DNA from: Streptomyces sp. NBC_01232
GTDB lineage: Bacteria; Actinomycetota; Actinomycetes; Streptomycetales; Streptomycetaceae
Length of the DNA stretch: 64,000 bases
NCBI RefSeq assembly: GCF_035989885.1
Contig: NZ_CP108518.1
Span: 7,989,001-8,053,000, forward strand
Direction: 5' to 3'
The position numbers were made by a program, and so were the translations under genes. Below, one piece after another: positions 8,214 to 16,082 of this stretch. The notes beneath the pieces were generated by a model. It saw nothing but the letters and a program-made list of their open reading frames with translations, was not told where the DNA came from and searched no databases. Position 1 is the stretch's first letter. The number at the start of each line of letters is the position of its first letter.

Positions 8214-10154
8214 TCAGTCCCGGCCGCCTCCCGCTCCGTCGAGGGCGCTGAGCGTGCCACCGCCGGCCAGGGTTCCCGTCAGGGTCACCGGCCCGTCCGC
8301 GCCGGACCAGGGAGCCGCCAGAGTACGGGTGGCGGCTTCGGCGCGGACGGCCCCCGTCGCCGTGATGCCCGTGACCTGACGGCTTCCGGCGGCCAGCAGG
8401 TACCAGCGGCCGGCCGGTGAGCGCCAGCGGAAGCCCGCGAGCAGGTGCTGCCCGAACCGTCCGCAGGCGGCGGTTGACCGGGCGCTCGCCACGTCCTGCG
8501 GAGCTCCGGACTCGGGGCGCAGCCGGACCAGCACGTCGCCGGGCCCGGCCCATCCGGAGGCCCGCGTGCAGGACCAGACCGCGCGCCCGCCGCCGTCGGG
8601 CAGCTGGCCGGCGGCGAAGTCCCAGACGTTGACGGCCCGGTACGCACCGCCGCGCAGTTCGCCGAGCCGGCAGGCCTGGGGCGCCCAGGCAGCTCGGGCC
8701 TCGGGGCCGGTGGCCTCGCGCGGCTGGCGGGCGGGCGCCGCGCCGGGCCCGTCCGGCAGGGGCGTGTACGTCAGGTGCACGGGGGACAGCGCGCCGAGGT
8801 CGGCCAGCACGAAGGAGTGCTTCTCGACGACACGGGTCGAGGAGGTGAGTTCGAGGACGGGCCAGGACGCGCAGGGTCCGGTGGCGGCGGGTACGGCGGC
8901 CGGGGCGGTGACCCCGTCGGCGGCCACGGCGAGCGGGCGGGCCGGGTCGCCCGGCCGCTGCAGGTCGTGGGTGGCGGCGCGGGCGATCCAGGGGGCGAGG
9001 AGATAGCGGGCCGCCGCCCCGCCGGGGTCCCGGGACAGGCTGAGGGCGGCCGCGGTGGTGACCCCGGCCTCGTCGGTACGGGCGACGTCGAGCGTGCGGG
9101 CGCCGGACCCGGTGGCGGGCTCGGCGTAGCGCACCATGCGGTCCCCGTCGCGCAGCAGCACCACGGCCCGGCCGTCCAGCTCGCCCGCGTACAGCAGTTG
9201 GGGCGGCCGCGCCGGCGGGTCGGCCGTGGTGCGCGGCGTCGTGGTGACCGGGTTCGTGCCCGGGGCGGCCCATACGCGCAGGGCACGGGCGAGCAGGTCG
9301 CGGTCGCCGGTCCGGCCGCCTCGGGCCGGCCAGGCGGTGAAGTCGACGCGGGCGGTGTCGGCCCATGCCTCGGCGGGCACGCGCTCGAGCCGGGCGGGGT
9401 CCAGCACCCCGGAGGCCGCGGGGCCGGCCGCCGGCCGCATGCCGGGACCCTGGGGCGGCCCGTGGAGGGAGAGCGCGGTGAGGGTGACCGCAAGGGTGGC
9501 GAGCGCGGCCCAGGCGGCCCGCGCCCGGCGGCGACGGCGCAGCAGGTCGGTCGGGCGGGCGCTGACGACGCTCGCGTCGAACTCGGGCCGGCGCAGGGCC
9601 AGTAGGAGCGGCTCCCCGACCGGCAGGGTGAGGGCGTCTTGCACAGCGCCCGCCGGATCGGCGGCCCCGGCCCGGGCGAGGAGACGTACGGCCTCGTCCT
9701 CGGCGAGGTCGTCCAAGTGGTGCAGGACGAACGCCGCCCGGACCGGGGCGGATGCGCCGGCCAGCGTCCGGGCGGCCTCGTCGATCCCGCCCGCGGGCGG
9801 CCACAGCCGTAGCCCCCACACGAACGGCGGGACCGGTGGCCATCCGGCGCGGGCCCGTACGAGGGCCGCGGGACCCGCGGGAGTGAGGGCGGCGCGCAGG
9901 ACGCGGGCACGTACCAGCGTCAGGGGCCCGTCGGGGTCGCCCGCGGAGCCTTCGGCCGGTGCGGAGGCCACCGGAGAACCGGAGCGGGGCAGGGCCCGCT
10001 GCACGGCCTTGTGGGCCAGCAGGACGCGGGTGTGCCGGCCCAGGGAGTCCGGGAGCGTCAGGTAGGCGAGCCGGACCAGGCGGGGGTACTGCTCGACAAG
10101 GACCGCCTCGGCGTGCTCGACGGCGGCGGAGCCGAATCTCTGAGAGGTGCTCAC
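8214..10154 (-). CDS. large single-pass protein with sigma-factor-like N-terminus
   Basis: 646 residues. The first 190 resemble the helical skeleton of an ECF sigma factor (EQYPRLVRLAYLTLPDSLGR like region 2, and APVRAAFVLHHLDDLAEDEA like region 4) but with poor conservation of DNA-binding residues. An Arg-rich stop-transfer segment and one membrane helix (about 215-240, AWAALATLAVTLTALSL) follow, then a 400-residue extracytoplasmic part rich in Trp/Cys and beta strands. I chose the GTG at 10154 because upstream sequence is not protein-like; no strong ribosome-binding site is visible. It is divergent from the secreted amidase gene. The role is unknown; the architecture suggests a transmembrane sensor derived from a sigma factor. 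Confidence 0.7.
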   Translation of the reverse strand: MSTSQRFGSAAVEHAEAVLVEQYPRLVRLAYLTLPDSLGRHTRVLLAHKAVQRALPRSGSPVASAPAEGSAGDPDGPLTLVRARVLRAALTPAGPAALVRARAGWPPVPPFVWGLRLWPPAGGIDEAARTLAGASAPVRAAFVLHHLDDLAEDEAVRLLARAGAADPAGAVQDALTLPVGEPLLLALRRPEFDASVVSARPTDLLRRRRRARAAWAALATLAVTLTALSLHGPPQGPGMRPAAGPAASGVLDPARLERVPAEAWADTARVDFTAWPARGGRTGDRDLLARALRVWAAPGTNPVTTTPRTTADPPARPPQLLYAGELDGRAVVLLRDGDRMVRYAEPATGSGARTLDVARTDEAGVTTAAALSLSRDPGGAAARYLLAPWIARAATHDLQRPGDPARPLAVAADGVTAPAAVPAATGPCASWPVLELTSSTRVVEKHSFVLADLGALSPVHLTYTPLPDGPGAAPARQPREATGPEARAAWAPQACRLGELRGGAYRAVNVWDFAAGQLPDGGGRAVWSCTRASGWAGPGDVLVRLRPESGAPQDVASARSTAACGRFGQHLLAGFRWRSPAGRWYLLAAGSRQVTGITATGAVRAEAATRTLAAPWSGADGPVTLTGTLAGGGTLSALDGAGGGRD

Positions 10155-10318
10155 GCCCGCGTCAAACGAGTGAATCCTGCGATGGTCACACGTCGCGCGC
10201 CCCACCCGTACGGAGCCGGCCCGGTCACGCTTCGGGGCGGGGCCGGTCGGGGACAGTCCGCATGCGCGCGGTGTGTCTGCGCGGCCCGTGGTGCCGAGGT
10301 CCCCTTCAATGGCGCCGC

Positions 10319-11122
10319 ATGACCTTCTCCGCACTGCATCAGCCGCCGGAGCGCGCCGCGGCCCCCCACACCCGCCGGTCGCTGCTCACGGGGGTCTTCG
10401 CCCTGGCCGCCGCCGCGGCCCTGCCGCTCGCCGCGGCCGGGCGGGCGTACTCCGCCGCCGCGACCCCGGACATCATCGGCTGCGCCGCCTGGGGCGCGCG
10501 GGCGGCGTCCGAACCCGTCGCCATCCTGGCCAACCGCCCCGAGCGGATCGTCGTCCACCACACCGCGACGGCGAACGTGACGGACTACTCGAAGCAGCGC
10601 GCCTTCGCCCTCGCCCGCGCGATCCAGACGTACCACATGGACGCGCAGGGCTGGATCGACACGGGTCAGCACTTCACCATCAGCCGCGGGGCCTTCGTAC
10701 TGGAAGGACGCCACCACAGCCTGGCGGAGCTGCGCGGCGGCACCCGCCAGGTGCGGGCGGCGCACTGCGTCGGCCAGAACACGGTGTCGATCGGCATCGA
10801 GAACGAGGGCACCTACACCTCACAGGTCCCGCCCGCGGCGCAGTACGCGGCGCTGGCCGACCTGTGCGCCCACATCTGCGACCAGTACGGCCTGCCCGCC
10901 TCGGAGATCTACGGCCACCGGGACTTCAACGCCACCTCCTGCCCCGGAGACCGCCTCTACGCCCTGCTCCCGACCCTCCGCAAGGACGTCGCCGCCCGAC
11001 TCGGCACGCCGGCGCCGGAATCCGAGGAGGCCGCCGATCCCATCGGGGACCTGATCCGCCAGGCCACCGGCGGGTCGGCCTCGACGTACGACGAATACCT
11101 CCCGGCGGGTCTGCTGCCCTGA
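10319..11122 (+). CDS. secreted N-acetylmuramoyl-L-alanine amidase (PGRP/Amidase_2)
   Basis: 267 residues. Residues 1-45 are an export signal with a twin arginine (HTRRSLL) followed by an Ala/Leu-rich core, so Tat export is likely. The mature part has the zinc amidase pattern: IVVHHTAT (first His ligand), GQHFTISR, then GRHHSLAELRGG, GIENEGTYT and YGHRDFNATSCPGDRLY (second His and Cys ligands). It would cut the bond between MurNAc and the stem peptide during wall turnover or sporulation. The ATG at 10319 gives a short basic n-region. A strong hairpin at 11129-11155 ends the transcript. Confidence 0.92.
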   Translation: MTFSALHQPPERAAAPHTRRSLLTGVFALAAAAALPLAAAGRAYSAAATPDIIGCAAWGARAASEPVAILANRPERIVVHHTATANVTDYSKQRAFALARAIQTYHMDAQGWIDTGQHFTISRGAFVLEGRHHSLAELRGGTRQVRAAHCVGQNTVSIGIENEGTYTSQVPPAAQYAALADLCAHICDQYGLPASEIYGHRDFNATSCPGDRLYALLPTLRKDVAARLGTPAPESEEAADPIGDLIRQATGGSASTYDEYLPAGLLP

Positions 11123-11128
11123 CGGGAC

Positions 11129-11155
11129 GCCGCCCCGGCGCACCGCCGGGGTGGC
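11129..11155 (+). terminator. hairpin terminator after the amidase gene
   Basis: A 12-bp stem (GCCGCCCCGGCG against CGCCGGGGTGGC, one G-U pair) with a CAC loop begins 6 bp after the stop codon. There is no U-tract, as is usual in Streptomyces. Confidence 0.7.
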
Positions 11156-11283
11156 CGCCTGTCCACGAAACGAACACATGCGTTCCTTCGTTTCCGGGGC
11201 TGTGCGCCGCCCCGGGCCCGGATAGCGTCGTGTCCGGGTGGTCGCCGGCGAAGGTCCACCCGTGCATCGACGGGAGGAGCGAG

Positions 11284-11667
11284 ATGAGCCCGCTGGCCGA
11301 CCACGGTCCGCACAGCGTCACGGTCGTCACCGGCGTCGACCGCAGCGTGGTCACCGTGACCGGTGACATGGACCTCGACCACGTCGACGCGTTGAACAGC
11401 GCGCTCCTGGGGGCGTGCGCCGATCCCGGGGCTCCGGAGCGGGTCGTCATCGACCTCACGCGGCTCGCGTTCTGCGACTCCGCCGGCCTCAACGCCCTCT
11501 TGCGCGCACGCGCGTTGTGCGAGTCGAACGGGCGCACCCTGATCCTCGCCGGCCCCGGGCCCCAGTTCATGCGCCTGCTGTCCATCACGGGCGCCGATCT
11601 GCTGTTCAACCTGGGCGTCCCCGGGCCGGGGGAAGCGGGCGACGGGACGGCCCGCGCGACGCCCTGA
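11284..11667 (+). CDS. anti-sigma factor antagonist (STAS domain)
   Basis: 127 residues forming one STAS domain (about 12-110): the strand VVTVTGDMDLDHVDAL, the strand VVIDLTRLAFCDSAGLNAL with the conserved phosphorylatable Ser in DSAGL, and the final helix. Such proteins are held inactive by phosphorylation by a RsbW-type kinase; when dephosphorylated they bind the kinase and free a sigma factor. GGGAGGAGC lies just before the ATG at 11284. No kinase partner is next to it; the SpoIIE-type phosphatase at 20052-21173 is a possible, distant, partner. Confidence 0.9.
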   Translation: MSPLADHGPHSVTVVTGVDRSVVTVTGDMDLDHVDALNSALLGACADPGAPERVVIDLTRLAFCDSAGLNALLRARALCESNGRTLILAGPGPQFMRLLSITGADLLFNLGVPGPGEAGDGTARATP

Positions 11668-11698
11668 CCGCGGCGCCCCGACCGTCGTCGCGGTCGGG

Positions 11699-12673
11699 TC
11701 AGCCGGGTCCGGCGGCTCTGAGGGTGACGGACGGCGCCACTCCGTACGTCTGACGATAGGCGGCGGCGAAGCGGCCCTGGTGGGCGAAGCCCCACCGTCC
11801 GGCGACGGCGGCGACGGTCGTGGGGCCGAACGGCTCGGCGGCGCGGAGTTCGGCGTGGGCGCGGGCCAGCCGTACGCGGCGGAGGTGGCCGAGCGGTGTG
11901 GTCCCGGCGTGGCGGGTGAAGGCGTACTGGACCGCACGCGGCGTGACCGGTACGGAGGCGGCGATGTCGGCGAGCGTGATGTCGCGGTGGGCGTTGGCCT
12001 CGATGAACGAGACGGCCCGGCGCAGGGTGTCGCTGTGTGCGTCGCGCGTGTCCGCCGGGGTGGCCCGGTCGGCCCGGGCGCTGTTCGGCAAGGTCCGGAG
12101 CACCGTGGCCGCGAGGTGCTGGACGGCTGTGGACACCAGCAGGTCGTCGCCGTCGCCGTCACCGTCGGCGTACGCGGCGGTGTCGTCGAGGACGTGGTCG
12201 CGGAGGTAGGCGACGGCCGCGCCGAGCCGCCGGTTCTCGGCCGGACCGACCGGCCGGGCCCCGGTGATCCGTACGTCCTTCTCCCCCGGCAGGGAGGCGA
12301 CCCGGTTCAGCAGGCGGGGGTCGAACATCGTGATCGTGTACCGGGCCGCGCGGACCTGCCCCTCGTAGGGCCGGTCGTGGGGGGCGAGGAGGAAGGTCTC
12401 GCCGGGACCGTAGATCTCCTCGCGGCCGCCGGTGGTGTCCACGATGCTGCCGCTGTGCATCGTTACCAGGCACACTTTGCCCAGGCAGCCCGCGTCGTAG
12501 CCCATCGTGTAGCCGAACGACAGACGGTCCACGCTGAGCCCGCCGACCGCGGTACGGGAGATCCGTGCCCTGGTGTCGGCGGGACGGCCGCCGATCTGCA
12601 TGGGGGTGTACGCGGAGGACAGGAAAGCCTCCGTGGCCCCGAGGTCACCGCTCTCGAACAACAGGTGCGTCAT
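11699..12673 (-). CDS. AraC family transcriptional regulator
   Basis: 324 residues. Residues 1-190 form an AraC-binding-like cupin/effector domain (AraC_binding_2 type, with the YGPGETFLLAPHDRPYEGQ turn). The C-terminal 100 residues carry the double HTH: ITLADIAASVPVTPRAVQYAF and then TPLGHLRRVRLARAH, ending with WGFAHQGRFAAAYRQTYG. ATG at 12673. It sits convergent to the STAS gene (31 bp between stops). No obvious target lies downstream. Confidence 0.92.
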   Translation of the reverse strand: MTHLLFESGDLGATEAFLSSAYTPMQIGGRPADTRARISRTAVGGLSVDRLSFGYTMGYDAGCLGKVCLVTMHSGSIVDTTGGREEIYGPGETFLLAPHDRPYEGQVRAARYTITMFDPRLLNRVASLPGEKDVRITGARPVGPAENRRLGAAVAYLRDHVLDDTAAYADGDGDGDDLLVSTAVQHLAATVLRTLPNSARADRATPADTRDAHSDTLRRAVSFIEANAHRDITLADIAASVPVTPRAVQYAFTRHAGTTPLGHLRRVRLARAHAELRAAEPFGPTTVAAVAGRWGFAHQGRFAAAYRQTYGVAPSVTLRAAGPG

Positions 12674-12808
12674 CCGAGCCCTCCCTCACCGGTCTGCTCG
12701 GCGTGGCCTGCCGACGTCATTCGCCTGTCAGTATGCCGTGGCCCGGGCGGGAGGGGTGGGCCGAGGGGATACCCGGCGGGCCCCCACCGGGCGGGAGCGG
12801 CACGGGGG

Positions 12809-13282
12809 TTACAGCCGCCAGTACGCGCCGGCGCGGGAATCGACGTGCACCACGTGGCGTCCGACGCGCACCACGTGATGGTCCTGGCCGGACCAGGAGC
12901 CGCAGACGCCGTCGGCGTCGGCGTCGGGCAGAGGGGTCCAGATCTCCAGGAAGGTGGAGCCGTCCGGGTTCGTGCCCCGCTCGACGAGGTTCGCACCGTC
13001 CCACCGGAAGGTACCGGCGTCCTCGCCCGGCTCGCCAGTGAGGTGGTGGAAGTGCACCTGGGAGCCGTCGAAGGACGTCGTACCTGCGAAGCCGCGGCTG
13101 TCGGCGTAGTACGACCCGGCCTGCAGCCACACCACTTCGCGGTCCTCGACGAGGGGTCCGCCGTTGCGGCTGATGCCGCGCCGCAGCCAGGCGCCGTGGT
13201 CGGGCACGCGGACGCCGGGCACGTCCGGGCCGTCCGGGAGGTCCGGCCGGCGCCCGGCCGGCCCGGGCTCAGGCGCGGTCAT
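12809..13282 (-). CDS. hypothetical small all-beta protein, coupled to OsmC gene
   Basis: 157 residues with no signal peptide or membrane segment. After a Pro/Gly-rich first 25 residues the sequence alternates short beta strands and turns (WLRRGISRNGGP, VVWLQAGSYYADSR, TTSFDGSQVHFHHLTG, FLEIWTPLPDAD, HHVVRVGRHVVHVDSRAG), suggesting a small lipocalin-like barrel; I cannot name a family with certainty. Its ATG at 13282 lies 14 bp inside the end of the OsmC/Ohr gene, so the two are translationally coupled and probably share a role in hydroperoxide or ligand handling. This is inferred from position only. Confidence 0.75.
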   Translation of the reverse strand: MTAPEPGPAGRRPDLPDGPDVPGVRVPDHGAWLRRGISRNGGPLVEDREVVWLQAGSYYADSRGFAGTTSFDGSQVHFHHLTGEPGEDAGTFRWDGANLVERGTNPDGSTFLEIWTPLPDADADGVCGSWSGQDHHVVRVGRHVVHVDSRAGAYWRL

Positions 13283-13721
13283 CGGCGGCGGGCTCGTCCA
13301 CGGCCAGGAGCGTCAGCGGCACGTTGCCGCGCACGGCCTGCGAGTACGGGCAGACCGCGTCGGCCCGGTGGAGCAGGGGCTGGAGGTCCGCCGCCCGCCA
13401 CCCGGGCAGGCCGACGGTGAGGGTCACCGCGAGGCCGTAGCCGGCGGGTGTGTCCGTGGTGCCGAGCTCCACCTCGCAGGCCACCCGCGCGGCGGAGGCG
13501 TCCGCCCCGAACTCGGCGGCGACCTCCGCGAGCGCGGAGGTGAAGCAGGCGGCGAAACCGGCCGCGAACAGCTGCTCGGGGTTGGTGGTGCCGGGCACCT
13601 TCTTGCGCGGCGGGGCCAGGCGTACGTCCAGGCGTCCGTCGTCCGTGCGGACGGATCCGGTACGGCCCCCCGCGGCGTGTGCGGTCGTCCGGTACAGGCT
13701 GCGGGTGAGTGGCACGGTCAT
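13269..13721 (-). CDS. OsmC/Ohr family organic hydroperoxide resistance protein
   Basis: 150 residues. The N-terminal strand pair (SLYRTTAHAAGGRTGSV), the TNPEQLFAAGFAACFTSAL segment with the peroxidatic Cys, and AVCPYSQAVRGN with the second Cys match Ohr. These dimeric enzymes reduce fatty-acid and other organic hydroperoxides with a dithiol donor. I chose the ATG at 13721 because the family begins close to this point; the longer frame upstream is Arg/Pro-rich and unlike the family. The stop overlaps the start of the small beta protein gene. Confidence 0.9.
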   Translation of the reverse strand: MTVPLTRSLYRTTAHAAGGRTGSVRTDDGRLDVRLAPPRKKVPGTTNPEQLFAAGFAACFTSALAEVAAEFGADASAARVACEVELGTTDTPAGYGLAVTLTVGLPGWRAADLQPLLHRADAVCPYSQAVRGNVPLTLLAVDEPAADDRA

Positions 13722-13913
13722 GGCGTTCGGCCCATCTTGCTCGACGAGGACACTGCCCGGGTACGGACAGCGGACGGCGCTGCTCGTGCAGCACCTCGCG
13801 CGTCGTCGTGCGTAACCGGGTACGGCGCATCTCGTCCGGGGCCTTGGACCGGCCGCCGGACAATCTAGCAACGAGGGCCGCGGTCCGGGGGCACCCCCCG
13901 CGGTGAAGTTCCT

Positions 13914-13965
13914 CACCCGGCCGCCTACCCGCCGGACCTGCGGGCGGCGGGTAGGCGGCCGGGTG
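13914..13965. repeat. perfect 20-bp inverted repeat (hairpin) in a divergent intergenic region
   Basis: Arms 13914-13933 and 13946-13965 are exact reverse complements separated by 12 bp; the arms begin CACCCGGCCG and end CGGCCGGGTG. It lies 39 bp before the GTG of the zinc-ribbon gene, in a region between divergent genes where a terminator would not be expected. Confidence 0.8.
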
Positions 13966-14004
13966 GGTGCGTTGTGGCCGTGGCCCGCTTCCTAGACTCG
14001 ACCC

Positions 14005-14229
14005 GTGGACGCGATGAGATGCACGTACTGCGATGCCGTCGGCCTGGAGCCGGGTTTTGTGGAGGACACGGGGGAGGGGGCCCGGGGGTACGCGCGCTGG
14101 ATCGCCGGGCCGCTGGAACGCGGTCTGTTCGGCGGTGCCAAACGGCTGGGCAGGCCCCGGCGGCGCATCGAGGCGTACCGCTGCCCGCGCTGCTCCCACC
14201 TGGAGCTCTTTGCGACCGACCCCGTCTGA
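14005..14229 (+). CDS. small zinc-ribbon protein (DUF6487-like)
   Basis: 74 residues. CTYC near the N-terminus and CPRC near the C-terminus form a four-Cys zinc ribbon. The middle holds GLEPGFVEDTGEG and a basic GGAKRLGRPRRR patch, and the protein ends in LELFAT. Such proteins are cytoplasmic, of unknown function. The GTG at 14005 follows TAGACT (a possible -10 box) by only about 10 bp, which would make the mRNA nearly leaderless; an ATG 9 bp further in is an alternative start. Confidence 0.8.
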   Translation: MDAMRCTYCDAVGLEPGFVEDTGEGARGYARWIAGPLERGLFGGAKRLGRPRRRIEAYRCPRCSHLELFATDPV

Positions 14230-14400
14230 GGACGTCCTGGCCCGGCGGCGGCCCGGGGGTGGGGCCGCGCTCTGCGCGCCCGTACGTGCGCCCGCGCGCC
14301 TCCGCACGCCCCCGCGGGAGGGGATGACCGCGGACGGCCGCCCCCCGACGATGGCCGTCATCACCACGGTCCGGAACAACTCACTCGTCACGGGGGAACG

Positions 14401-15258
14401 ATGGGACGACGCTGGCTGGTCACGGGATGCTCCTCCGGCCTCGGGCACGCGCTGGCCACGGCCGCGGCCCGGGCAGGGGACGAACTGGCTGTCACCGCCC
14501 GCAAGACCGCAGACCTGGAAGACCTCGCGGCCGCCTGGCCCGGCCGCATCGTCCCGGTGCCGCTCGAACTGCGGGACGCCGCCTCCTGCGAGGAGGCCGT
14601 CCGTAGCGCCGTCGACCGTCTCGGCGGCATCGACATCCTCGTCAACAACGCGGGCATCGGAATGTTCGGTGCGGTCGAGGAGGTCTCGGACACCGAACTG
14701 CGCGACCAGTTGGAGACCCTGGTCGTGGGCCCGTGGCGGCTCACCCGGCTCGTCCTGCCGCTGATGCGCGCCCAGGGCCACGGCCACATCGTCAACATCT
14801 CCTCCGTGGTCGGCCGGATCGCCTTCCCGGGCCTGGGTGCCTACGTCGCCGGGAAGCACGCCCTGGAAGGCATGAGCCAGACCCTGGCCGTCGAGGCGGC
14901 CCCGCACAACATCCGCGTCACGGTGGTGGAGCCGGGGATGTTCGCCACCCGCTACGGCACGTCCATGGCCCAGTCGCAGCGTCGGGTCCCGGCCTACGAC
15001 GTGACGAACCGCGAGATGCTCGAGGGCGCCCGCGGTCTCGCGGAGAACCCGGAGACCGGGCGCCCCGAGGACTTCGCCGCGCGGGTCCTCGACATCGTCG
15101 CCGCCCAGGGACCCACGCCGTTGCGGATCCCCGTCGGCGACGACGCCTACGGCTACCTGGAGCTGGCCGAGGAGGCCTCCCGCGAGGAGTTCGCCGCGGC
15201 CCGGATCCTCGCGCAGGGCCCGCTCGTGCCCCAGCTCCCGCCCCCGCCGTCGGTCTGA
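14401..15258 (+). CDS. short-chain dehydrogenase/reductase (SDR)
   Basis: 285 residues, classical SDR. The cofactor loop TGCSSGLG is at residues 8-15, NNAG at about 84-87, the catalytic Ser in NISSVVG, and Tyr/Lys in YVAGK (about 157-161). It then continues with PGMFATRYG. The cofactor should be NADP(H) judging by TARK after the second strand. The substrate is unknown. GGGGGAACG precedes the ATG. The stop codon lies inside a strong terminator stem. Confidence 0.92.
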   Translation: MGRRWLVTGCSSGLGHALATAAARAGDELAVTARKTADLEDLAAAWPGRIVPVPLELRDAASCEEAVRSAVDRLGGIDILVNNAGIGMFGAVEEVSDTELRDQLETLVVGPWRLTRLVLPLMRAQGHGHIVNISSVVGRIAFPGLGAYVAGKHALEGMSQTLAVEAAPHNIRVTVVEPGMFATRYGTSMAQSQRRVPAYDVTNREMLEGARGLAENPETGRPEDFAARVLDIVAAQGPTPLRIPVGDDAYGYLELAEEASREEFAAARILAQGPLVPQLPPPPSV

Positions 15259-15268
15259 CGGCGGGGGC
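15240..15268 (+). terminator. hairpin terminator overlapping the SDR stop codon
   Basis: Perfect 12-bp stem GCCCCCGCCGTC/GACGGCGGGGGC with a 5-base loop. The TGA stop (15256-15258) lies at the loop/right-arm junction, so the stem starts within the last codons. Confidence 0.75.
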
Positions 15269-15292
15269 GTGCGGCCGCAGTCCGTCCCGCCG

Positions 15293-15484
15293 TCAGCGCG
15301 CGTGGTGCTGGATGCCCCGCTGCGGGGGTACCCGGTTCGACCGGGGAGTGCGCGAGCGGCGGTGCCCGGCCCGCTGTCGGCGGCCCGGGAAGGGGTTGCG
15401 CCGGACGGTGGCGCTGGGGGCCGCGATCAGAAGTCCGACAACTGCGAGGACCACGACGAGGATGAGCACGGTGCCGAGGGTCAT
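15293..15484 (-). CDS. small single-pass membrane protein
   Basis: 63 residues: one N-terminal membrane helix (TLGTVLILVVVLAVVGLLI, residues 2-20) followed by a strongly basic tail (14 Arg). I chose the inner ATG at 15484 because GGAAGGCAGGA precedes it; an in-frame ATG 36 bp earlier lacks this. The function is unknown. It lies head to head across a terminator from the SDR gene. Confidence 0.7.
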   Translation of the reverse strand: MTLGTVLILVVVLAVVGLLIAAPSATVRRNPFPGRRQRAGHRRSRTPRSNRVPPQRGIQHHAR

Positions 15485-15587
15485 GTTCCTGCCTTCCGTC
15501 GGGTATTGACTGCCTGTCACTACTTCTTGTTACCGAATTTCGGGCCGCTAAACACAGAGGGTTACCGGACGTGTCGTCATCGGGACC

Positions 15588-15894
15588 TCAGCGGCCCGGG
15601 GCGGCACGGATCGTCAGGCCGTGGAGACGGCGCGGACGGTGCATTTCCCAGCAGGCCAGGGCCGTGAGGGCGACGGGGGCTCCGAGGGTGAACAGGGCCC
15701 TGGCGCCCGCCGGGACCTGGGGGTGGGCGCCGGGGATGACGTCCAGGAGGGCCATCCCCCACACCAGGACGCCGGCCAGCACCGGTGGCACCACCTCGTG
15801 GATGTTCGGCGGTACGGAAGACGTGCACGAGGGACAGGGCGATGCCGTAGAGGGCGATCCTTCCGGGCGGCCCGACGGCGTTGTAGGTGACCAT
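15588..15894 (-). pseudogene. frameshifted small integral membrane protein
   Basis: The minus strand encodes about 100 residues with three to four membrane helices, split over two frames. The first part (from 15894: VTYNAVGPPGRIALYGIALS then LVHVFRTAEH) continues one base later in another frame (EVVPPVLAGVLVWGMALLDV then ARALFTLGAPVALTALACWE) down to the stop at 15588. One extra C in the run at about 15797-15800 explains the break. The true start may be a GTG or another codon further upstream. This is either a real mutation or a sequencing error. It follows the chitinase gene on the same strand. Confidence 0.65.
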
Positions 15895-16082
15895 CAGGCC
15901 CACCAGGGTGCCGAGTCCCGGCCCGGTCCGCCACCGCTGGAGCCTGCGGACCGCAGGTCGGTCACGAGGCCCGGGCGCGGGGGACGGGCGTGGGGGACGG
16001 GCGCGGCGGCGGAGCCGACGGGTCTCACCGCCGCCGCGGTACCCGTCGGCCGCCGTTCGGGCCTCGAGCGGCGCGCGAGCGG

